From Datnioides undecimradiatus (Eukaryota > Chordata > Actinopteri > Lobotiformes > Datnioididae), in the NCBI GenBank assembly GCA_008933995.1, contig WARS01000054.1:2347001-2411000 (forward strand): a DNA stretch of 64,000 nt. Reading direction: 5' to 3'. A program made the position numbers and the translations under genes. This document shows, one piece after another, positions 50,953 through 61,805 of this stretch. The number at the start of each line of letters is the position of its first letter. Position 1 is the first letter of the stretch. The notes beneath the pieces are model-generated. The model made no database searches. It was given only the letters and a program-made list of their open reading frames with translations, and was not told the DNA's origin.

Positions 50953-52205
50953 AGTACCAGTGTACTGTTTTTGTAACCCACCTACAGCTTAGTTGTGTGC
51001 CTATGGCTCACTTGAATGTCTTACTGAGATACTTAATGACACTGAATAGCTACACCTATGTTTTACTTGTGATAAGTCAAAAAGTCTGTTGTGATGTTCA
51101 CTGGACAGGATGCCTAGATGTCCCCTTCCAAATCAGTAATCTGTAGATAAGCTTCCTGTTGAGCAGAATGCCCATGGAGTGTATCCACCTTGTAGCAGAG
51201 GGCTACAAGCTGTAGCAGGTTTAATATTTACAAAAACACAACCATACTGCTCCCTCCTCAGGTTCACAGAGCTCACCATGTTTGTTCGGCCTGATGGAAC
51301 ACCTTGTTTTCCAACTTTTTTATAGAAAAGTAAACAGTGTTGCCAAACCTGACCTCTTGGGTAGAAGAATGACTTGATGGACCAGTATATGTTCACCTTT
51401 TCACCAAAGCTTCTAACATCTCTGTAACCTCATTAGAGCTCTTCCAGTACACTGTGATGTCATTTGTGTGGTGTGCTACTTGTCAGGTTATTAATAGAGG
51501 ATAATTGTAAAAGGCACTCGGATGATATTGAAGCTTAAAATTGTTACTTGCTGAACAGAAATATTTTTAGTGCTATACCAGTAAGTTCACTAAATCAAGC
51601 ATCCTTGACAGTGGCAAGTACAATAGGTTGATCAGAACAGTTCTTTGCTTTTGCAATAAGATCTGAGTTATTTGCTTGCCTATTTATTTTTCTCATAATT
51701 TTGCTGGCATTGATTCAGTCTTTTTTCAGGAAGTTTGGCAACATTTACTCTGTCCTAAAAAAGGGATACAATTCCATTTTTTTGTACCATACAATAGATA
51801 TAACATCTAAACGGGCTGACAAGAACACAAAATCATGTATTTGTAGATATGTTATAGGCCAGTTTTCATCCCAGTTCTCATATGTGTGACTCACCATTTC
51901 CTATGCAGATTTCTTCCTACCAAGGGCAGTCCATGCTTCCAACCAGAGGAAAGAAAATGGGTTTTATTATCCTGCCATGGGTGAGAGGCCTTTCCCACTT
52001 CCTGGGCCAACCTTCTTTCCAGACCCAGCTAAGCCCCTTACTTCTGCTGTCATCTTTGAATCTCACTGCATCCGTATCTATAACTCAATTGATTTAGTTA
52101 AGCTAGAAGTGGAGGCCAATGGCAGAAGAGTTGCAAAAGTACCTCTTTAAGTCATTGAAATATGCAATGTGTTACATTTGAAAGTCTTATGTTGGAGAAA
52201 TCCTT
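50953..52205. other. Intergenic DNA, nothing identified
   Basis: AT-rich sequence without a supported gene, clear repeat unit or mobile-element end. Confidence 0.5.
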
Positions 52206-52262
52206 TAGAATAGAATAGAATAGAATAGAAGTACTTTATTAATCTCCTGAGGGAAATTTTGT
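52206..52262 (-). mobile_element. LINE 3'-end fragment
   Basis: On the minus strand this reads as an AT-rich end with AATAAAGT-like sequence followed by (TTCTA)n. On the plus strand it appears as TAGAA repeats followed by CTTTATTAATCTCCTGAGGG. This is the common 3' tail of teleost LINE fragments. The body of the element is not recognisable. Confidence 0.55.
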
Positions 52263-52819
52263 TATTTAACTTTACAAAGCAACATCTCTAAGGAAGAGCA
52301 AGATTTACAGCTTCATTCATTAATGACATGCACATGCGTATTTAAGCTGTGGCCATCTCGCTCACTCTTTCTTCTCCTTCTCTATCCCTACTCTCTCTCC
52401 ATACTTTCTCCTCCTTGCCCAGACTTTTCGCTTAGGGTTACTCTGCTGGACCATTGCTGGAATTCTGGTCCTGAATGTGAAGCTTGTGAAGCTTTGTGTT
52501 TCAGGAGATTCAGGCTTGAGTTTTGTTTACTGTTTTTGAAGTTTGTCTTCTTTCTAGGTCTCCATGGTGGAGAAGATGTTTCACAATGGCCTGCATGGTG
52601 GCATGTAGAAGTTGCTTAATGTCTTTCTGGATCATATTCTTCACGTGTACAATCTGTCTTTAATTTTGAGAATCATTTGTGATTCATGTTGTTATTCTGC
52701 TATTTTAGTCTGTTCTTGCATACAATATCTATTACAGCCCCAGTATGTATGTTGAATCTGGGAAGGCACTTTCTGAGATATCTTCCCTTTTCCCCATACC
52801 TTAACTGAATCTAGGGTCG

Positions 52820-53350
52820 GGGATAGTGGGCGTCATATGCTGTGCTTGCAAAGCCCATTCAGGATTGTGATTTGCGCTGTTGGGCTACAACAAAAAAAGA
52901 TGTAGATCTGCATATTGTAGCTCCATTCAAAGTTGTCAGTCTTTGTTAGTCTTTTTTGTTACTTCCTGTTGTTGTGTACTTGGTTTCCTGTGTCTTATTG
53001 ATTCACTGGTTTCACTCGTGTTTGCCTTCCCTCATTAGTGTATATATGTTGTGTCATTCCATTTGTTCTGTCAGACCATCATTTTACATGTGCCTTCCTT
53101 CCTACATATTCTGTATTGTTTTTCCTTATATTGCCTTGTGTTTATAGATTTATGGTTTTGTGAATTTTGCTTGGAACTAGCAACTTTGATTCTGCCTGCT
53201 CCCTCTTGGATTTGTTTGCTTGTGTTGAACTGATATCTGGTTTTGACCTTACCTGCCTCAACCACCTGTAAGCCTAACTCTTTTACAATAAAACACTTGA
53301 ACTTTCACTGCTCCTCTTCTCCATATCTGCTATTGGATCTATTCCCTCCA
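52820..53350 (+). repeat. LTR-like sequence, uncertain
   Basis: T-rich sequence with scattered short CTG-type words ends in ACAATAAAACACTTGAA, with a polyadenylation signal at 53287-53292, then a C/T-rich segment. The pattern resembles U3-R-U5 of fish LTRs. I cannot see both termini or a target duplication. Confidence 0.3.
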
Positions 53351-53429
53351 GTTTTTCTATTTCCTGAGTGGCACTACTTTAACAAAAGTGCTCTTCACTA
53401 CATGTCAAACCATTACCAGATTCATAGAA

Positions 53430-53880
53430 GATATGGAATGAGGGATAAATACCCTAGGGCCAGGGACACAGTGAGAGGTGCATCAGATTTTGGCACAATC
53501 AGGGTATCACACAGGAGGGCAGAAAGTGAAGGATCTAAAACAAGACAAAAGGTGGAACCTGCCAAGATGAGAACTAGATCTGAATGCAGAAGCAGCACTA
53601 AGTCATGCAGATACAAAAATGTAATGTCTTTTAATCAAGCAAAGGCAGGTACAGTACACAGGTGGTTAGTCACTAAGAGCAAAGATACAACAATCAGTAG
53701 ACAAACAAATCAAAAAACAGATTAGGTTTATCAACACTGGGATATGGAAATAACTCCCAAGGAAACTCTGCTTGTACACTTGACACAAAGGCAATCTGGT
53801 TCAGAGGGGAGAGAAGACTGACAATAAATACACTTCAGAAGGAAGTGGAAGATCTGAACCAAGACAACAGGTGAGTAATG
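53430..53880 (-). repeat. LTR-like end of decayed gypsy element
   Basis: This shares dispersed blocks with 62425-62945: GGAAGTGGAGGATCTGAA-type words, CTTTTAATCAAGCAAA, AGAAGCAGCAC and TGTACACTTGACACAA. It lies directly beyond the integrase end of the degenerate gypsy copy, where a 3' LTR belongs on this strand. Confidence 0.5.
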
Positions 53881-54660
53881 AAATGAAACAGAGGAGATTG
53901 GTATACCCACAGACGTACTGAGAAGGTGACAGGCCTAATGAGGAACAAGGAAAAAAGTTAAGACCATACTCCACCCAGGTACACTGTTTATTCCAAGAAC
54001 TGGGTTCCTGAATAAGCTGCAGTTTGATCATTTGACAACCATAAGACAAACTGGCTGTAGATGCCAGGAGAGAGCAGAATGCCTACCAGAACCAAGGACA
54101 CAAAGTGCAAGAGTAAAGCACTCTTCTTTAGGTCTTGGTAGAGCTTATTGCCTGCAACCAAGCAACACGGATGAAATTCTGGATGAATCTGCAATAGAAA
54201 TTAGCAACCCCAGGAAACCACTTAACCACTGACCTTCCAGTTCCATTTCAACTTTCACCCTGGGAAAAATGAATCCCAGAGGGAAGACAGAGGGGAAATT
54301 GAACTGGAATACTTTGGTAACATGTTAAACAGGAGACTTTTCATCAGGGCAGATGAGGAGTAGAGTACCAGGGAGTAGGTCAAGAGCAGGTCAAGAGCAC
54401 AATCATTGGGACAATGGAGTGCAAGTGATGAAGGTCGACCTTTCTGAAAACCGCCTTGAGATGGTGGTAGCAGGGAGGAACCTTGGAGTTGTCCAGGAAA
54501 CCAGGCTCATCCTCAGATTTGTGGTTCGGACAGAGATAGTTCTAAAGGCAATATTTTCCCCAGTATATAACCTGACCCAGTATAGGTGTGGGTTGTGTTG
54601 TGAGAGCCATGGGTGGCCTTGAACATGTGAAAACTGATCCTTCTCCGAGTGTAAATCAGA
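53881..54660 (-). pseudogene. Degenerate Ty3/gypsy polyprotein remnants
   Basis: On the minus strand, from right to left, four pieces are recognisable. A post-protease segment has H-P-W-L-S-Q-H-N-P-H (about 54600-54625). A reverse-transcriptase start resembles F-x-K-V-D-L (about 54450-54475). An RT C-terminal piece reads F-P-G-V-A-N-F-Y-C-R-F-I (about 54190-54225). An integrase core end contains A-F-C-S-L-L and T-W-V-E-Y-G-L-N (about 53960-54085). The order protease, RT, integrase is that of Ty3/gypsy. Large internal deletions, stops and frameshifts separate the pieces, so it is an old dead copy. The second gypsy element in this window has a matching W-V-E-Y-A-H-N motif, which supports the assignment. 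Confidence 0.7.
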
Positions 54661-55299
54661 GACAGTGAGCACAACTGAGTGAGTGTAATAGGTGATCGTT
54701 CCTGAACTTTTACCATCTAACGCAGGGTTGTTTTTTTTCCACTGAGGGCCACATACACAAAAATATACAAAGGGCTGGACCACTTACTAGAGGTGAGGTA
54801 TATCGCCTCAAAAACAGCCTACATCACAACTTTCCATTAATTGGTATTCATTTATTTTGTAACAAAAAGGATTGGTGGCTCGTTCTCAAAACATCAGCCT
54901 GAGATTGCTTTTTAGTCAGGCTGGTGGTCCCCCTTCACAGCCCCCTATAAAGGGGGGGGGGTAAGGGGACAGGGTGATGGGTGTATATTTTAGGCTTGTA
55001 CTACAATTAAGTTATTGAGCTTGTTAGCATATCAACAAACATTTGTTAGAAAATATCAACTTTAATAGACTGAATGTATTAAGTTATTGAGCCTATCAAC
55101 ACATGAAAACTGTGTAATATATTTTTAACTCACCTAAAATGGGAACAGTGTTACACAGTGTGGGAGCAGTGATGATGCACTTTGGACTGAGGGATGGTTG
55201 GCATGTCAGGAGTAAGTTTGGTGGTTGAGATGTGAAGGACATCACAGACATGGCTGTTGGTCATTTGGGTAATGAATAATTATTTAATTATAGTTCTAA

Positions 55300-55722
55300 C
55301 TACAGACTCTCTTCCAATTCTTCTGCATCCATCAGGAAGGGGGTCAAGAACAGCTTGATTTCTTTCTCAATGACAGAAAAATCGTGGAAGCACTGACTGA
55401 ATTCTGTCTTGAGGTATGATCACAGACACACATTTTCCATTTTTAGCAGAGTGGTTACGCTTTGGGTACCCTTTGGGTGGTTACAGGAAAACAGGAAACC
55501 ATGAGACAAAATACAAAACTAGACCGCCTTACTGATCCTTGACACATAGTTGTATCTCGAGCTGTCTCTGAGCTTCACACAGAATGCTTTCATGTATATT
55601 GTTGCAATACAATCTGGTCTGTGCCTCATAGGCCCTTGTTCAGTGTGTTAAGATGATGAGTAAGATTAACTAAAAATACCAGGTCTGCCAACCATAGGGG
55701 GTCACTCAGCTCATGAAGAGGT
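55300..55722 (-). pseudogene. hAT transposase, C-terminal fragment
   Basis: The minus strand reads S-D-P-L-W-L-A-D-L-V-F-L-V-N-L-T-H-H-L-N near 55640-55705 and, after stops and a frame change, Y-L-K-T-E-F-S-Q-C-F-H-D-F near 55375-55415. These match the middle and late parts of the hAT transposase type found in GTF2IRD2-like and ZBED-like proteins. The piece between this and the N-terminal fragment is partly missing, in addition to the LINE insertion. It is not translatable. Confidence 0.65.
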
Positions 55723-57853
55723 CAGTCTCTGATCAAATGCCCAACCAGAGAGGAGAACACACTGGATCACTGTTACACCACAATAAGCGGAGCATATCGT
55801 GCAGTGCCCCGCGCCGCCCTCGGACTATCTGACCACGTCATGGTCCACCTGATCCCTGCATACAGACAGAGGCTGAAGCTCTCCAAGCCTGTGGTGAGGA
55901 CATCTAAAAAGTGACTAACGACTCGGCCTCTGTGTGGAAAGGGCTTAGGCAAATCACCAACTACAAACCTAAAGCCCCCCATTCCACTGACGACCTGCAA
56001 CTAGCCAATCGTCTGAATGAGTTCTACTGTCGCTTTGACGGACTATCAGCCAGCCCTGACACCTCCTCCCACCCCATCAACACAGTCATTCACACTCCCC
56101 ACACCCCAGAAGACACCTCACCGAAGTCCACCTCGTTCCCCTCCTCTCCCTCCACAGCTACAACCCTCTCAATCCTGGAGGAAGATGTAAACAGGCTGTT
56201 CAGGAGACTGAACCCTTGCAAGGCTCCTGGACCAGACGGTGTGTCCCCCTCCACCCTGAGACACTGTGCGGACGAGCTGACTCCAGTGTTCACAGACATT
56301 TTCAACACCTCTCTGGAGTCATGCCACGTGCCAGCCTGCTTCAAATCCTCCACCATAATTCCAGTCCCCAAGAAGCCGAGGATCACTGGACTTAATGACT
56401 ACAGACCTGTTGCACTGACGTCTGTAGTCATGAAGTCATTTGAGCGCCTGGTTCTGTCCCACCTCAAGATAATCACAGCCCCCCTCCTGGACCCCCTGCA
56501 GTTTGCCTACAGAGCCAACAGATCTGCAGACGATGCAGTCAACGCTAAGATCTTGTTTGTGAACTTCAGCTCTGCCTTTAATACAATCTGCCCAGCTCTC
56601 CTCCAGGACAAGCTGTCCCGGCTGAGCGTGCCTGACCCCATCTGCCAGTGGATCACTGACTTCCTGACAGACAGGAGACAGCATGTGAGGCTGGGGAAGA
56701 ATGTCTCGGACACCCGGACCATCAGCACCGGTACCCCGCAAGGTTGTGTTCTCTCGCCTCTTCTCTTCTCCCTCTACACCAACTGCTGCACCTCCGGTCA
56801 CCAGTCTGTCAAACTGATTAAGTTTGCAGACGACACCACCCTCACTGGACTCATCTCGGACGGGGATGAGTCTGCCTACAGGAAGGAAGTGGACCGCCTG
56901 GTGTCCTGGTGCGCCGACAACAACCTAGAGCTGAACACCCAGAAGACAGTGGACGGTAGACTTTCGGAAAGGGTCGGCTCCATCGCTCCCCCTCACCCTG
57001 ACAGAGTCCCCCATCTCCACTGTGGACTCCTTCCGCTTCCTGGGTACCACCATCACCCAGGACCTCAAGTGGGAGCTGACCATCAGCTCTCTCATCAAGA
57101 AGGCCCAGCAGAGGATGTACTTCCTGCGGCAGCTGAGAAAACTCAATGTGCCAGCCAGGATGATGGTTCAGTTCTACACTGCCATCATTGAGTCCATCCT
57201 CACCTGCTCCATCACAGTGTGGTACACTGGGGCCACTGCCAGGGACAAACACAGAGTGCAGCGTGTTGTGCGCTCTGCTGAGAAGGTGATCGGCTGCAGC
57301 CTCCCATCTCTCCAAGACCTGTACATCTCCAGGACTCTGAGGTGTGCAGGTCGGATCACAGCTGACCCTTCTCACCCTGGACACAGACTCTTTGAACCAC
57401 TCCCTTCAGGCAGAAGGTTACGGTCCATTCGGACCAGAACCTCACACCACAAGAACAGCTTCTTCCCCGCTGCTGTTGGACTGTTGAACTGTAATTAATC
57501 ATACTGCACTGTCACTTTACTCCAGGACAGCTACTATACCATGCCCTGTCATGACCCACCTACTGACTACTTGCACTGTCTACCTACTGTAGACACACTT
57601 AACTCTTCTGTTCATTTGTTCTGTTCATTTGTTAATACGTTGCTTTATTTTTGCTTACTTAGATTTTATCCTATTTATCTAATTTTATTTTATTTTATTT
57701 TACCCCATGCATGCCTCTTATTATATGTTACTTATTTTATGTTTGATGTATGCACCAAACCGCTAAGTCAAATTCCTAGTAATGTGAAACCTCTTCACTT
57801 ACATGGCAATAAACACTATTCTGATTGTGATTGTGATTCTGATTCTGATTCTC
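55723..57853 (+). mobile_element. L2/CR1-like LINE, 5'-truncated and inactive
   Basis: The copy begins within the endonuclease domain (N-T-L-D-H-C-Y near 55757, S-D-H-V-M-V-H-L near 55830-55853). It jumps by an internal deletion at about 55910 into the region before reverse transcriptase, and ends with an AATAAA (57808-57813) and a short TGATTG/TGATTC tail (57820-57852). Tails of short repeats rather than poly(A) are typical of the L2/CR1 group. It sits inside the hAT element and is therefore younger. Confidence 0.88.
55911..57498 (+). pseudogene. LINE reverse transcriptase, pseudogene
   Basis: The first frame (55911-57191) carries A-P-G-P-D-G-V-S, N-D-Y-R-P-V-A-L-T-S, F-A-Y-R-A-N-R-S, G-T-P-Q-G-C-V-L-S and F-A-D-D (56823-56834), the ordered motifs of a non-LTR reverse transcriptase. 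The correct frame is lost near 56950 and resumes in the frame 57022-57498, which holds the thumb and C-terminal part (K-K-A-Q-Q-R-M-Y-F-L-R, S-L-P-S-L-Q-D-L-Y). About 20 residues are missing just before motif A. In motif A, where the first catalytic Asp belongs, codon 56562-56564 encodes Asn. The copy is therefore dead by deletion, frameshift and active-site loss. Confidence 0.87.
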
Positions 57854-58598
57854 TCTTTCAAAAAGCTGGTTGATTTCTGATCTCATGGAATGAATGAAAC
57901 TCCACTCTCATTACCTTGGTGCAGACCATCAATGCCATTGCTTTGCGCTCGCCTGTCATAGCTGGAGCCACATCTGTCATTACCCCACGCAGCTTGACCC
58001 GGCCCCAGATAAGCAGAAGAAGATGGATGGACAACTTTCAAAACGTGCGCAGCTGCACAGTGTCTGTGGCATCTGTGTTTTCATCACATGCAATCAAATA
58101 AAGATCAAAAGCACAGCTTTATTTGACACTTGGTGTTTTAAGTTAGGTGACAAATCTTCATGGCCGCACAACTGTGTTTCTGGACAAGCTAATGTCGTTA
58201 AAGTCCTGCATTTTTTCTGGGCACATTATTTCTGTGACTTTAGTGAGGCATTGTAAGGCATTTAGTAAGTCACCAGTTGAGAAAGGTTTCCTGTGTTGGG
58301 CAATAAGTTGAGCTCCCTTGTAGCTGGCTGGCATGGCATTTTCTTGTGTTTTGTTTGCACAGAAAAAATACTGTTGTTGAGCGAGCAGGCTACCTGCCAT
58401 TTGCTTAAATTTCTGTTCTTGCTCTGCACCTGCACATGTAGGTCTGATGTTTGGTTTCGTAGTGTTGTCGCACATTATACTTTCATCACTGCAACACTTC
58501 ATCAAACACACATACCTCCCTTTGACTTCTATGAAGAAATATTTATTTTCCCACCATGTCTGAAATTTTCTGCACTCACTTGCTCTCTTGTCTGCCAT
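57854..58598 (-). pseudogene. hAT transposase, N-terminal fragment
   Basis: The frame starts at ATG 58598 and stays open to 58158. It contains a decayed BED-type zinc finger (the C-x-x-C half is partly kept; the paired His are not seen) and ends with D-F-N-D-I-S-L-S-R-N-T-V. After stops, Y-L-I-A-C-D-E-N-T-D-A-T-D-T and M-T-D-V-A-P-A-M follow near 58040-58100 and 57935-57975. This series matches the N-terminal half of the hAT transposase type seen in GTF2IRD2-like proteins. In the second motif the catalytic Asp is still present. Stops and the LINE insertion make it non-functional. Confidence 0.72.
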
Positions 58599-58801
58599 TC
58601 TTGGGAACCTGTGACAACATTTTTCCTCAACTGGTATTGTTTTGTGGAGAAGCTATTTTATTCAAGACAGTAGCTCTACCTAATGTTAAACCTAAGAAGT
58701 ACATGTTTTCTGTGTAGACCATATCTTATTATATTTTTAGAATTTGCTGTGGGCCAATTAAAAATGGACCATGGGCCGCAGTTGTTAGGAAACGCCTGAT
58801 C

Positions 58802-59259
58802 TGTAATGGGTGTTCTTTGGACCCAAAAGCAGCACTCTGGAAATTGGAGGCAAGGCTGACAAGGCAGAGAAGCAGACAAGGAGTGTACAGCAGGGAAGTC
58901 GGAACTAGGCAGAGGAGTCGGAGCTGGGAGAGCTGACAGAAGCCGGAGACGTCGAGGCAGAACACGTGGTCAGGGACAGAAGGCTGGTAAGTTTACCCGG
59001 AGGCAGGCGAGGTAGGCAGGTCAGAGGCAGGCAGGGTCGGCAACGGGAGATTAGGCAGAAGAACGCTGTCTTGTGTGGCAAAGAACAATCTGGCAACAAG
59101 TGAGAGTGCTGGAGAGGCTTAAATACTGGGCTGATTGGGAATGAGCTGCAGCTGAGTGGAGTTGGGCTGATGAGGTGGGAGTGGCTGGCAGGTAGAGTGG
59201 AGCAGAGGCAGGGAGAGTGGAAAATTACTGAGACAGAGGGAGAGGAGGGAAACTCCTCA
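58802..59259 (-). repeat. Gypsy 3' LTR
   Basis: On the plus strand it starts TGTAATGGG and ends ACTCCTCA, giving the expected TG...CA termini. A G-rich minus-strand tract just to its right (59262-59278) could be the polypurine tract. Two 15-bp tandem units lie at 59011-59040. Confidence 0.75.
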
Positions 59260-60842
59260 GCCAGGACCCCCGTCAGGGGGACATGGTTGCAGCTGAGAAG
59301 CGGGCATCAACGGACTCTCACGAACTGGCTTGACCCTGGAGACGTGGAAGGTTGGGTGGATCCGCATGGCACAGGGCAGCTTGAGTCTGGCAGCCGCAGG
59401 GTTGATGACCTTCTCACTTGTAAACGGCCCGATGAACTTAGGAGCCAGCTTCTTGGACTCCACCCTCAGGCGAAGGTCCCGGGTTGAGAGCCACACCATC
59501 TAGCCCATCAGATAAGTGGGAGCCCAGGAACGACGGCGGTTGGCGGCCATCGAGTAATGGGCAGCCGCTCATAGGAGAGCGGCTCTGGCCTGGGTCCTGG
59601 TCTGGCGGCAATGGCGGATGAAGGCCTCGACGGACGGACAGGAAGCTTCCCTCTCCAGAGCTGGGAACAGTGGCGGCTGGAAGCCATAGGCGCACTGGAA
59701 GGGAGAAAGTCCAGTGGCGGAGCTGGTCAGGGTGTTGTGGGCATATTCTACCCACAGTAGCTGCTTGGACCAAGTCGAGGGGTGTTTGGACGCCATGCAG
59801 TGAAGCACCATCTCGATCTCTTGATTCATCCTCCCTGACTGGTCATTGGATTGGGGATGGAAACCTGCGGACAGGCTTATGGTGGCCCCGATGAGGCTGC
59901 AGAAGTCCCGCCAGAATACAGACGTAAACTGGGGACCCCGATCCGAGACCACATCAGATGGAAGGCCGTGGAGCCGAAACACGTGCTGCAGAACTAGCTC
60001 AGCAGTCTCCTTGGCCAACGGAAGCTTGGGTAGGGGCACAAAGTGAGCCATCTTGCTGAACCTGTCTACCACCGTCAGGATTGTGGTGAATCCACCCGAC
60101 AGTGGCAGACCAGTAAGAAAGTCCAATGAAATATGGGACCAGGGCCAATGTGGCACAGGCAGAGGTTGCAGGTAACCAGCAGGGGCCTGGCGGGAGGATT
60201 TGTGTTGACTGCAAATTGGGCAGGCGTTGACAAACTCTCTTGTGTCTTCCTCCAAAGTGGGCCACCAGTACTGTTGCTGCAGAACCTCTTTGGTGCTTGG
60301 ATGACAAGTGAGCCGGGAGCTGTGGGCCCATTGCAGGACGTCAGACCTCAAGCCCTGAGGGACAAACAGGCGGTCATGGGGACAGGAACTGGGACCTGGC
60401 TGATCCTCCAAGGCGGCTTTTACCCACTCCTCCACCTCCCAGGTGAGAGAGGCCACCAGATGGGGAGCAGGGAGGATGGTGTCAGGGTCAGTGTCTTCTC
60501 CTGGCGAGACAGGGCGTCGGACTTGACACTGTGGGAGCCCGGCCGATAGGAGAGGGAGAAGTTGAACCTGGTGAAGAACAATGACCACTGGGCTTGACGG
60601 GAGTTCAGTCTCTTAGCCAAAAAGGATGTACTCCAGGTTTTTGTGGTCAGTCCAAACTAGGAAGTGCAATTTTGTCCCCTCCACTCCTCCAACACCAGCT
60701 TCACCGCCAACAGTTCCCGGTTCCCAGTGTCATAATTTCTCTCTGCTGTAGACAGCCATTGGGAGAAGAAAGCGCAGGGGTGCAGTTTTTGGTCCTCAGC
60801 TGAACATTGAGAGAGGACGGCTCCAATGCAGGTCATGGGCAA
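59257..60842 (-). pseudogene. Gypsy pol remnant: RNase H and integrase
   Basis: RNase H begins near 60840 (G-A-V-L-S-Q, then C-A-F-F-S-Q, then N-R-E-L-L-A-V-K) and, through two frame changes, continues with [11 protein letters not shown] and K-S-D-A-L-S-R-Q. Integrase (frame 59569-60588) has a zinc-binding region ending C-P-I-C, the first core Asp in S-L-D-F-L-T-G and the second in S-D-R-G-P-Q-F. At 35 residues further, where the catalytic Glu belongs, the sequence has Gly (D-Q-S-G-R). After two in-frame stops (near 59569 and 59500) the GPY/F-type tail follows (K-F-I-G-P-F, H-P-T-F-H-V-S). It cannot make an active enzyme. Confidence 0.88.
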
Positions 60843-60882
60843 GGGGCAGAGTCATGGGTCCGGCTCAGCAGAACACCCCTGT

Positions 60883-61788
60883 TTACTGCTGAGCCCTCCC
60901 TTTTACTGGGCAACAGGAGACAAAGTGAGCAGCCTGGCCACAGTAGAGACAGAGGTTCCCCTGGCGTCGTCGCTCCCGCTCCTCAGGCTGGTGTGTCCTA
61001 CCTGCATGGGTTCGGCCCCCCAGATGAGGACTTTGTGAGGAGGTTGGAGGGCGTCTGGAGGCCCTCGCAGGACGTAGCTCCCTTCTCCTCGCCTGGATGC
61101 GCCTGTCCAGCCTGGATGTCAGCTCGATGAGTCCGTTGAGGGAGGGCGGAAGGTCAAAGGAAACCAACTTGTCCTTGATGTATGGCGCTAGCCCGGAAGG
61201 AATCGCACTGGGCCACTGAGTTCCAGTCACTGAAACAGGCCTGGGTACAGAAGTCAATGGCATAGTCGGCAACAGACCGGCTTCCCTGTCTCTGGCTCAT
61301 GAGCCCCCCGGTGGCAGCAGGGCCCAGAGAAACAGGTCCGAAAACTTTACGAAGTTCCACAGAGAAAGCCTGGAAGGAGGAGCAGGCCGGCGTGCCCCTC
61401 TCCCACTCTGCCGTTCCCCACAGACATGCTCTGATTGATGGTAAAGGCAACCTTCGCCGCCTCTGAGGCGAAGGTGTAGGGCTGCAGAGCAAACAGGATA
61501 GAGGAACGGGTTGCAGACCTCTGGGTCCCTAGAATAACACTTGGGGGTTCCCACCCAGGGCTCTGGAGTGGTGCCTGTTGGGAAAGCTGGAGCAGGAGTG
61601 GCCTGTTGCAATATAGTGACCACCAGCTGTTGGACCTGGGTGGCCAGTGAGGTTAGCACCTGCTCTAGGGCCAACGCAGACTGCCAAGCCTCCGCTGCGT
61701 TGGAGGCTAGCTGTGCCTCATGTTGCTGGAGCATTCCCTCCACCCAGTCCAAGTGAGACTGAGGTGATGATGAGTGTGCTGGGTCCAT
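60883..61788 (-). pseudogene. Gypsy gag, frameshifted
   Basis: The start codon is 61788-61786 (M-D-P-A-H-S-S-S), 18 bp inside the right LTR border. The reading frame changes near 61500 and again near 61220. Recognisable parts are a Gln-rich N-terminal region, the retrotransposon-gag core (S-V-A-D-Y-A-I-D-F) and an arginine-rich linker. A CCHC zinc knuckle, C-L-Y-C-x4-H-x4-C, lies near 60905-60950. Two frameshifts inactivate it. Confidence 0.85.
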
Positions 61789-61805
61789 CTTTGGCCAGAT
61801 TGTAC

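Larger units (their letters stand above)
54723..58798 (-). mobile_element. hAT-type DNA transposon, interrupted by a LINE
   Basis: The left end starts CAGGGTTG and the right end, reversed, starts CAGGCGTTTCC. Both continue to a CTG-x-GG-x-CC word about 20 bp in, an imperfect terminal inverted repeat typical of old hAT elements. ATCT follows both outer ends (54715-54718 and 58799-58802), a possible remnant of an 8-bp duplication whose right copy is cut by the gypsy insertion. Transposase fragments in minus orientation lie in the right (57854-58598) and left (55300-55722) portions, separated by the L2-like LINE. Confidence 0.65.

Noticed and set aside
55773-57384. Several minus-strand frames over the LINE, up to 177 codons
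   Set aside because: They are shadows of the plus-strand reverse transcriptase coding sequence.
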